Shown piece after piece: positions 1 to 5,162 of a stretch of 5,162 nucleotides of DNA. The stretch is from a bacterium (GTDB lineage Bacteria > UBP15 > UBA6099 > JAJRTR01). The notes under the pieces were generated by a model. The model saw only the letters and a program-made list of their open reading frames with translations. It made no database searches and was not told where the DNA came from. The stretch is from the NCBI GenBank assembly GCA_024278215.1, contig JAJRTR010000171.1:1-5162 (forward strand), written 5' to 3'. The first letter of the stretch is position 1, and each line of letters opens with the position of its first letter. The position numbers were made by a program, and so were the translations under genes.

Positions 1-11
1 AAATTGTTCAG

Positions 12-180
12 AGCAAGGCAGAGGTGTAAAATCCTCGCAGGCGTACTTGCAGAGTACGTCGAGGACGATTTTGCGCCGACAACGCAGCTATGGACAATAG
101 CAGCCGACCGCAGCAGAATCAGAATTTTGCAATTGGCTCGTGTATGCTTAATCGGGATATTGCCCGGTTTATTCCCTTTC
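12..180 (+). other. Structured intergenic element with several stem-loops (possible dispersed repeat or small RNA)
   Basis: This stretch carries no convincing gene but has ordered secondary structure. A long hairpin spans 28-72: AAAAT (28-32) faces ATTTT (68-72), CCTCG (33-37) faces CGAGG (60-64), and CGTACT (42-47) faces AGTACG (53-58) around loop TGCAG. A second hairpin has GCTAT (87-91) facing ATAGC (97-101). A third lies at 150-169. Two small open frames cross it but show no ribosome site or recognisable protein, so I treat them as chance. The look of this segment is familiar to me as an intergenic element that recurs many times in some bacterial genomes, but that is recall only and only one copy is visible here. 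It could equally be an untranslated leader of the following gene or the 3' end of an upstream transcription unit. Confidence 0.4.
150..180 (+). terminator. Possible weak intrinsic terminator
   Basis: AATCGGG (150-156) can pair with CCCGGTT (163-169) around loop ATATTG, including one T-G wobble. The stem is followed by a pyrimidine-rich run (168-180) with several Ts but no clean poly-T tract. It may end a transcript coming from the structured element or from a gene left of the window. It could also simply be another stem of that element. Confidence 0.3.
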
Positions 181-189
181 AATACTTAA

Positions 190-203
190 TGTTGTTAACA
201 ACA
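190..203. promoter_or_regulatory. Perfect 14-bp palindrome, candidate operator
   Basis: TGTTGTTAACAACA is its own reverse complement over all 14 bases. It ends 32 bases before the ATG of the secreted glycosidase gene, a typical place for a dimeric repressor site. A short perfect palindrome without a loop is better suited to binding a protein dimer as DNA than to forming an RNA hairpin. No regulator gene lies in the window and I cannot name the family. A sugar-responsive regulator would be an inference from the neighbouring gene only. Confidence 0.4.
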
Positions 204-235
204 GAAATACGGACCGTGGAAGGAAAGCGGCAGGG

Positions 236-3154
236 ATGGATAAAATTATCAGGATATTCGCAGCGGCTCTTATCTTCGTTGTGTTTGCTGGTGCCGAATC
301 TCATGCGCTCGATGTGAAAATATTCCTTCAGTCCGATGCGAAAAAATGCACCCGGCACGGTGCGCAGGTACTGAAATCAAATCTCGAAAAACTCGGCTTC
401 ACACCGACGATTGTAAATGAATTGAGTTATTCCGGAACCGGTGCGGAAATTGTTATCGCCGACATTTCACTCGAAGGAAAAGCAAAACAACTGGCTGCGG
501 AACTCGAGTTGAGAATTCCGACATCCGCCGAATCTTATGTCGTTACGGGCGAGGGTGATTTCCTCACCGGCATCGGCAGCGACTCCGTCGGTGCGATGTA
601 TGCCGCTTATGATATTGCCGAACAACTTGAGTCCGCCATGACCTCGGGCCGCGAACTCGAAGGACTCCAGACCAGAACCAGAATACCTTTTATGGAGATC
701 AGGGCGGTCAATCCTTTCTTCCATGTGGAGGCTTTCCAGGATCGTAATTCGTGGTATTATGACGAAGAATACTGGAAGTCATACCTTGACGAGCTCAGCC
801 GCGACCGCTACAACCTGCTCGACATTCACGCCATGTACGGGCTCTACTCGACATTCTTTCCCAACTGTTTTCTGTACCTGCTTACATCGGATAAATACCC
901 GGATGTCGGAGTGCCGCGCGAGCAGGCGGAGAAAAATCTTGCGATGTTCAACCGCATAATCGAGCTTGCAAAAGAGCGGGGCATCAGGGTGTCGCTTATG
1001 AGCTATCACGCGAGTTGGGACCTGACGGCCGCTGCACGTAACGAGGCAAACAGACGCAACCCGACTGACGCCGAACTCGCCGAATACACACGTGATGTCG
1101 TCAAGCAGATAATAAAAAAATGCCCCGACCTGTGGATGATAGGGTTCAGGATCGGCGAATCGGGCCGCGACGAAAACTTTTTCGAGAAAAGCTACCTCGC
1201 CGGTATTAGCGACGCCGGCAGAGACATCATGCTCTTCACGCGCACCTGGCTGGCGAAGCCCCGGCAGGTGCGGCAGATCGCCGACGCTTATCCCGGCAGA
1301 ACTTTTATCGAGATAAAATATAACGGCGAACATCTCGGGCTGCCCTATCAGTCGATGACTGTGAACAGGCGCAGCGATGCCCCCAGCTACACTTATGAAA
1401 ACTACACGGACTGGCCCCGCAACTATAAAATCATCTGGCAGATACGCGCCAACGGCACTCACAGGCTATTCCGCTGGGGAGACCCCGAGTTCGCCGAACG
1501 CACTATGCGCTCCGTCCGTTTCGGCTCCGGCGCAGGCTTCTCGATGGAGCCTATGACTTCTTATTACCCGTTGACCGATTACTTCTTCAAACCCGAACTC
1601 GGATACGATTATTTCACCTGGGACCACCAGCGCAACTGGTTCTGGTACATGCTCTGGGGGCGCATGGCATATAACCCGGACACTAACAGGGAAGTCTGGC
1701 TCAACAGGTTCAGGCAGAAGTTCGGCCCGGAAGCAGCAGAAGACACTTATGAAACTGTTGTGCAGATGAGCCGAATCGTGCCTTTGATATATTCGTGGCG
1801 CTGCCTCGGCCCGGACCACCGGGACATGGCACCCGAATATGAAACCGGCGGATCACTCGATGAATTCACCGCAAACTATCCTCTCGACCCAGACAACATT
1901 TATTCTATTAAAGAATATGTCGACCACTTCCTGTTCAAGGACCCGCTGCTCGGTGTCAAGCTCAATCCGTTCGAGGCGGCGGACATACTCGACGACTACG
2001 CAAACACCGCGGAAGCGGCTGCCGCGCGCGCGGCGGATAAGATCGAACCCGGCAACAGGGAGTTCAAAAGCCTACAGGCTGAACTCACCATGCTCGTCAA
2101 TCTCGCGCGCTACTACAGCAGCAAGATACGCGCTGCCACATATTTCGAGTTCTTCAAGCAGAAATATACTTATCCCGAATACAGATGGGCACAGGAGTAC
2201 ACCGCGATGTCGCAGCAATACTGGGATCGGCTTTCCACCGCCGGCGAGAAATATTTCCGTCCGATTCTCGACACGCTGCGCATGCGAAAACAGGTGAACA
2301 AGCCCACATTTACCTGGCGGGAACTACAGCCGCAACTCGACGAGGATACCGCGCAGCTTGTGGCGGCAGCGCAGGCCGTGCAGAAAAAGATTTACGAGCC
2401 GGGCAAATTTGTCGTGTATCATCTGCCTGCCTATGTTGCACTCGAAGGCGAACCTCTGAAGGTGTCGGCGACGATTTATACTCCCGATGAAAACACAAGT
2501 GTGCAGCTTCGCTACAGAACGAAAGGGGCGGAAGATTTCACCGTCGTCGCCATGAAGCCCGAAGAGGGGTCGCCCACATTCGTCGCGCAGATTCCCGGAG
2601 AGGCCGCCACCGGGCAAGTCGAATACTACATCACTGCGGCGCAGGGTAAAAAGAAAGCGCGTTATCCCGGCAAAGCCTCTTTCTTGGAACTCGAACCGAG
2701 AGATTACAATATCGAAGACTATGCTTCAGGTTACGCCGGTGTAGCAGAGCGAGAGAGAAAAAAACGGATCAGATTCGAGAAGCAGAAATATGTCACGGTA
2801 GATTTCATAATGGAAAATGAGCCGCCGGTTATTTCCGCCGAAGCGATAAATGTTCTGGACGAAGGCGAGCGGGTCGAGATTGTCGCACGGGTCGAAGACG
2901 AAAGTCCGTTGCTGGCAGTCAATCTTTTTTATAAGCCGATGCCTACTAATTACCTCTGGAAACATACGGAAATGGAGTCCGCCGGTAATGGATTATTTAA
3001 GACAACTCTTGAACTTACCCCCAGCGGACTGCTTTACTATTTCAATGCGGTCGACACGCAGTATAATGCCGCCACGTACCCGGATTTCCTGAATGAAACG
3101 CCCTATCTGGTGCTCGATTCATGGGACCCGGAAATGAATCCTTATGAGAAGTGA
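236..3154 (+). CDS. Secreted GH67/GH20-like glycoside hydrolase with two C-terminal Ig-like domains
   Basis: Predicted exported carbohydrate-active enzyme of 972 residues; substrate unknown. Residues 1-24 form a signal peptide: Lys3 and Arg6, a hydrophobic core at 7-19, and a likely cut after Ser-His-Ala24. Residues 26-135 look like the alpha/beta domain that precedes the barrel in GH20, GH67 and related enzymes, ending in the typical pattern YVVTGEGDFLTGIG then GAMYAAYDIAEQL. Residues 150-480 look like a TIM barrel: MEIRAVNPF (153-161), the Asn-Leu-Leu-Asp-Ile-His strand (193-198), GIRVSLMSYH (249-258), IGFRIGESGRDE (302-313), IEIKYNGEH (358-366), and WQIRANGTHRLFRWGDP (401-417). Glu308 is my best candidate for the acid/base and Glu365 for a second active-site residue; both are inferred. 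Residues 485-715 are mostly helical. Two beta-sandwich repeats follow, about 738-820 and 877-960, each ending in a Tyr-Tyr strand and an Ala-x-Tyr-Pro turn. The ATG is preceded by GGAAGGA at 218-224. The export and fold class are fairly safe; the exact family is not. Confidence 0.75.
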   Translation: MDKIIRIFAAALIFVVFAGAESHALDVKIFLQSDAKKCTRHGAQVLKSNLEKLGFTPTIVNELSYSGTGAEIVIADISLEGKAKQLAAELELRIPTSAESYVVTGEGDFLTGIGSDSVGAMYAAYDIAEQLESAMTSGRELEGLQTRTRIPFMEIRAVNPFFHVEAFQDRNSWYYDEEYWKSYLDELSRDRYNLLDIHAMYGLYSTFFPNCFLYLLTSDKYPDVGVPREQAEKNLAMFNRIIELAKERGIRVSLMSYHASWDLTAAARNEANRRNPTDAELAEYTRDVVKQIIKKCPDLWMIGFRIGESGRDENFFEKSYLAGISDAGRDIMLFTRTWLAKPRQVRQIADAYPGRTFIEIKYNGEHLGLPYQSMTVNRRSDAPSYTYENYTDWPRNYKIIWQIRANGTHRLFRWGDPEFAERTMRSVRFGSGAGFSMEPMTSYYPLTDYFFKPELGYDYFTWDHQRNWFWYMLWGRMAYNPDTNREVWLNRFRQKFGPEAAEDTYETVVQMSRIVPLIYSWRCLGPDHRDMAPEYETGGSLDEFTANYPLDPDNIYSIKEYVDHFLFKDPLLGVKLNPFEAADILDDYANTAEAAAARAADKIEPGNREFKSLQAELTMLVNLARYYSSKIRAATYFEFFKQKYTYPEYRWAQEYTAMSQQYWDRLSTAGEKYFRPILDTLRMRKQVNKPTFTWRELQPQLDEDTAQLVAAAQAVQKKIYEPGKFVVYHLPAYVALEGEPLKVSATIYTPDENTSVQLRYRTKGAEDFTVVAMKPEEGSPTFVAQIPGEAATGQVEYYITAAQGKKKARYPGKASFLELEPRDYNIEDYASGYAGVAERERKKRIRFEKQKYVTVDFIMENEPPVISAEAINVLDEGERVEIVARVEDESPLLAVNLFYKPMPTNYLWKHTEMESAGNGLFKTTLELTPSGLLYYFNAVDTQYNAATYPDFLNETPYLVLDSWDPEMNPYEK

Positions 3155-3202
3155 TCAATCTACCGCTGCCCGACACCTGCGGCACAAAGGAAGGGACACG
3201 TA

Positions 3203-3850
3203 ATGCTCTTCGGTAAAAAAGCAAACTCTCTGAAAGATGAATTCAATGCGTATGTTGAAGAATTCAGGAAGTGCATGAAAGGATTCGAAGATTTCTTTTA
3301 TGCGTGGTCGCAGGGGATATGCGGCCCGGACCTCGAGGACCTCGAGCGCTACGTGCGACACCAGGAATCAAAATGCGACACTCACAGGCGTGAGATACAG
3401 AAGATGCTGACGACCGGCGCGTTCATGCCCGATTTCCGAAGCGATATATTCAATCTCATCGAGAATGTCGACAAGGTTGCCAACAAGGCCGAGGAAATTG
3501 TCGTTTTCGTCTCCATCGCCTGCTTCCCGATACCCGAAGACATCAAGGAAAGTTTCAGAGAGGTTCTTGTACTTACCATACAATGCACAAAACACCTTGC
3601 CGACGCGCTGGACCTGCTTTTGAGCGACTTGAAGGCGTCGATGGATGAGGCGAATATCGTGGAAGATGTCGAGAGCGAAATAGACACGCTTGAGAGAAGA
3701 ATATTCAGGCTGATATTCCATAGCCAGGATATAAACGCAGGCGACAAAATGTTGCTGAAACATTTCGTCGAAGGTGTTTGTGATATTTCCGATAAGGCGG
3801 AAAACGCATCGGACAAAATAGAACTGATGGCGATTAAAAGAAAAGCGTGA
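3203..3850 (+). CDS. DUF47 / PhoU-like Pit accessory protein
   Basis: Cytoplasmic all-helical protein of 215 residues, close to the usual length of the DUF47 family (the TIGR00153/YkaA group related to PhoU). Such proteins are encoded beside PiT phosphate permeases and are thought to modulate them. The PhoU-type pattern appears twice: HQESKCDTHRREI (53-65) followed by FRSDIFNLIENVDKVANKAEE (split here as 78-88 and 89-98), and in the second half EDVESEIDTLERRIF (154-168) followed by HFVEGVCDISDKAENASDKIE (187-207). The Glu-x3-Asp and Asp-x-x-Asp/Glu spacings are the ones that bind metal clusters in PhoU homologues. The ATG has a strong Shine-Dalgarno, AGGAAGGG at 3188-3195, seven bases upstream. 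It begins 48 bases after the glycosidase stop and ends 49 bases before the permease start, consistent with one transcript. No signal peptide or membrane segment is seen. Confidence 0.92.
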   Translation: MLFGKKANSLKDEFNAYVEEFRKCMKGFEDFFYAWSQGICGPDLEDLERYVRHQESKCDTHRREIQKMLTTGAFMPDFRSDIFNLIENVDKVANKAEEIVVFVSIACFPIPEDIKESFREVLVLTIQCTKHLADALDLLLSDLKASMDEANIVEDVESEIDTLERRIFRLIFHSQDINAGDKMLLKHFVEGVCDISDKAENASDKIELMAIKRKA

Positions 3851-3860
3851 ATGACAGAAC

Positions 3861-3875
3861 CGCACTTGAAGTGCG
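3861..3875 (+). other. Intercistronic inverted repeat
   Basis: CGCACTTGAAGTGCG is a perfect inverted repeat of seven bases around a central G; as RNA it would be a five-pair stem with loop TTGAA. It lies between the DUF47 stop and the permease start and has no T-run after it, so it does not look like a terminator. It may affect mRNA stability or permease translation, or be incidental. Confidence 0.35.
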
Positions 3876-3884
3876 CGAATACAC

Positions 3885-3902
3885 GGGAGTCCTGATTATT
3901 TG
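3885..3902 (+). promoter_or_regulatory. Ribosome binding site and TTG start of the permease gene
   Basis: GGGAG at 3885-3889 sits ten bases before TTG at 3900-3902, the first usable start in the permease frame. The frame is closed upstream by TGA at 3867-3869, and no ATG or GTG occurs between that stop and the conserved first membrane helix. The TTG is therefore the best start available in the sequence as given. Confidence 0.5.
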
Positions 3903-4853
3903 ATCTGGGGTTGGTTGTCAGGCAGTGTTTTCCTGGGCTGGTCGCTCGGGTCCAACGACGCGTCGAATGTGTTCGGCACAGCGGTAGGCACAAAAACCAT
4001 CAATTTCAGAACCGCCGTGATTTGTATATGTATTTTTTGCATACTCGGCGCTGTGCTCGAAGGCACACACTGTATAGAGACAATCAGCAAACTCACCACG
4101 CAGAGCATACAGACTGCATTCATCGTTTCCACCGCTGCCGCGCTGACGGTAACCGTGATGACAATCCTGAAACTGCCTGTTTCGACAAGCCAGGCTGTTG
4201 TCGGCGCTATCATCGGCATAAGTTTTGTGCTTCGTCAGCCGATCGACACGCACGGCCTGAAAAAAGTCGTCGCCTGCTGGGTCGGCACACCTGTAGGCAG
4301 CATGTTCATTTCTGTGATACTTTACTACTTTTTCGGTTTCTTCTGGAACAGATTCGCACACAGAAATATCCAGTTTATGGACAACCTTCTGAAATTCGGG
4401 CTCATTGTCGCCGGCTCCTATGGAGCCTATGCGCTCGGCGCTAACAATGTGGCCAACGTAACCGGAGTCTTCGCCGGCACCGGTATGGGCAATTTCTCTG
4501 CTGTCACATGGGCACTTATCGGCGCGTTATCTATCTGTTTTGGTGTTGTCACTTACAGCAGGAATGTTATGATGACGGTTGGGGCCAATCTCGTACCACT
4601 GAATCCGTTCACCGCATTCATCGCGGTGATGTCTGAAGCGGTGACAGTGCATATATACGCGCAGGTAGGCGTACCCGTCTCGACCAGCCAGGCGATTGTA
4701 GGCGCGGTGCTGGGCATAGGGCTGGTTAAGGGAATGAGATCGGTGAACAACAAAGTGCTGTTCGGCATTGCCGTGGGCTGGATATCTACCCCGATTATCG
4801 CCGGGCTCACAGCCTTTTTCGCGTACAAGTTCTACTTGTCGTTCATCGCATAG
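3900..4853 (+). CDS. PiT-family inorganic phosphate transporter
   Basis: Integral inner-membrane phosphate permease of 317 residues, at the compact end of the PiT family. It moves phosphate using an ion gradient (proton or sodium; the sequence does not settle which). The family's internal duplication is clear: GSNDASN (17-23) in the first half matches GANNVAN (180-186) in the second, and PVSTSQAVVGAIIG (93-106) matches PVSTSQAIVGAVLG (259-272). Hydrophobic segments lie near 5-17, 38-56, 73-92, 97-112, 124-147, 163-182, 200-217, 235-255, 262-276 and 287-312. The start is TTG with a modest ribosome site. The first helix is short but workable, because relatives also begin just before the conserved GxNDAxN motif. 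Pairing with the DUF47 gene immediately upstream is the standard arrangement for this transporter. The 3' side holds a group II intron-like element 57 bases after the stop. Confidence 0.93.
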   Translation: MIWGWLSGSVFLGWSLGSNDASNVFGTAVGTKTINFRTAVICICIFCILGAVLEGTHCIETISKLTTQSIQTAFIVSTAAALTVTVMTILKLPVSTSQAVVGAIIGISFVLRQPIDTHGLKKVVACWVGTPVGSMFISVILYYFFGFFWNRFAHRNIQFMDNLLKFGLIVAGSYGAYALGANNVANVTGVFAGTGMGNFSAVTWALIGALSICFGVVTYSRNVMMTVGANLVPLNPFTAFIAVMSEAVTVHIYAQVGVPVSTSQAIVGAVLGIGLVKGMRSVNNKVLFGIAVGWISTPIIAGLTAFFAYKFYLSFIA

Positions 4854-4910
4854 GCGTAATACCCCGAAAGCTTAATTGAACGCCAGCTTTAACAAGCATA
4901 TTTCACCAAT
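4854..4910 (+). other. Short spacer after the permease, containing the intron-binding site
   Basis: The 57 bases between the permease stop and the proposed intron start contain weak stems only: AAAGCT (4867-4872) can face AGCTTT (4885-4890), or GCTT (4886-4889) can face AAGC (4894-4897). Neither has a T-tract, so I do not call a terminator. The last twelve bases fit an intron target: IBS2 candidate TATTTC (4899-4904) and IBS1 candidate ACCAAT (4905-4910). Confidence 0.5.
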
Positions 4911-5162
4911 GTGGGCTCAAAACCGGGAGAATGCCTTGTAATCAAGGCGCGGCAAGTGAGTGGTGAGGGACGGCCAGCCGGCCTCTTGCGCAAAATGTCG
5001 GTATGTGACCGATACCGAATCGCCGCCGCAACGCAGTAGGGTCTTACGACTGAGATGCTACACAGGATGGTAAAGAAATACTGAAAAGAGATCGGTGAAA
5101 GCTGGAGTTTCCAGTTACAGACATTTCCAGGGTAGACCTTTGGAACGATGAAACTCTGTGTG
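4911..5162 (+). mobile_element. 5' part of a group II intron (domain I), cut by the window edge
   Basis: Non-coding, heavily paired sequence. Stems visible: GCCTTG/CAAGGC (4933-4938 with 4943-4948); GCAAG/CTTGC (4952-4956 with 4985-4989) enclosing GGCC/GGCC (4972-4975 with 4980-4983); TCGGTAT/ATACCGA (4998-5004 with 5012-5018); GTAG/CTAC (5036-5039 with 5058-5061) enclosing GTC/GAC (5041-5043 with 5048-5050); CTGGA/TCCAG (5102-5106 with 5110-5114); TTCCA/TGGAA (5125-5129 with 5141-5145). TACGACTGAG at 5045-5054 is identical to a stretch I recall in domain I of the Lactococcus Ll.LtrB intron, at a similar distance from the 5' end. The start GTGGG is near the GUGYG consensus but has G instead of a pyrimidine at position four. 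The EBS2/IBS2 match fixes the boundary. Class and completeness cannot be judged because domains II-VI and any reverse transcriptase lie outside the window. Confidence 0.68.
5075..5080 (+). other. Candidate exon-binding site 2 (EBS2)
   Basis: GAAATA is exactly complementary to TATTTC at 4899-4904, which occupies positions -12 to -7 from the proposed 5' splice site, the canonical place for IBS2. It follows the TACGACTGAG motif by 20 bases and lies in a GGTAAAG...ACTGAA context resembling the EBS2 loop of Ll.LtrB as I remember it. This is the strongest evidence for where the intron begins. Confidence 0.55.

Noticed and set aside
81-87. AACGCAG shared between the leader (81-87) and the intron (5030-5036)
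   Set aside because: A seven-base match in different structural contexts is likely coincidence and does not show that the two elements are related.
133-190. Candidate sigma-70 promoters (TTGGCT-17-GATATT; TTGCCC-19-CTTAAT)
   Set aside because: Each matches the consensus poorly or with wrong spacing, and neither can be told from chance in an AT-rich leader.
4-317. Two small plus-strand open frames (61 and 75 codons) in the leader
   Set aside because: They run through stem-loop sequence and into the glycosidase signal peptide in other phases; no ribosome site or family resemblance.
779-1462. Long minus-strand open frame of 227 codons
   Set aside because: It lies wholly inside the glycosidase gene, has no ribosome site, and its protein is low in recognisable pattern; it is the antisense shadow of a GC-biased coding frame.
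3382-3993. Minus-strand open frame of 203 codons
   Set aside because: It overlaps the well-supported DUF47 gene and the permease start; composition is Ser/Leu-rich as expected for a shadow frame.
3911-4444. Plus-strand open frame of 177 codons in another phase of the permease gene
   Set aside because: It is Arg/His/Cys-rich with no motifs and is out of phase with the clearly conserved PiT protein.
4867-4897. Intrinsic terminator after the permease
   Set aside because: The possible stems are short and AT-rich, and there is no T-run following them.
4933-5018. CRISPR-like or tandem repeat reading of the palindromic stems
   Set aside because: The stems differ in sequence and spacing; there is no repeated unit, and they fit a folded RNA better.

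Overview
The window holds three complete protein genes, all on the + strand, followed by the 5' end of what looks like a group II intron that runs off the right edge. Base composition is moderate and mixed. The anaerobe/marine-style secreted glycosidase with C-terminal Ig-like modules, next to a DUF47-PiT phosphate-uptake pair, would fit a Planctomycetes/PVC-type bacterium (for example the Phycisphaerae/Sedimentisphaerales lineage). That placement is a weak inference from gene style and recall; no ribosomal or other phylogenetic marker is present.

Layout: 1-235 is a non-coding leader rich in stem-loops (28-72, 87-101, 150-169), with a perfect 14-bp palindrome at 190-203 that may be an operator. 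236-3154 encodes a 972-residue exported protein with a signal peptide, an alpha/beta N-terminal domain and a TIM-barrel-like central part resembling the GH67/GH20 type of glycoside hydrolase, a helical region, and two related beta-sandwich (Ig-like) domains. 3203-3850 encodes a PhoU-like DUF47 protein (Pit accessory protein). 3900-4853 encodes a PiT-family phosphate permease starting at TTG. The gaps between genes are about 50 nt, so one transcript is plausible. DUF47 and PiT very probably work together in low-affinity phosphate uptake and its control. The glycosidase may only share the transcript.

4854-4910 is a short spacer with no convincing terminator. From 4911 onward there is no open reading frame worth calling. 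The sequence is densely paired RNA-like DNA with a 10-nt motif (5045-5054) that I recall from domain I of the Ll.LtrB group II intron. A six-base EBS2 candidate (5075-5080) is exactly complementary to the six bases at -12 to -7 of the proposed insertion point. The intron's remaining domains and any reverse transcriptase ORF would lie beyond the window.

The most notable items are the truncated-by-window group II intron, the unusual glycosidase, and the possible disrupted start of the PiT gene. I see nothing here that amounts to a new multi-gene defence or mobile system.
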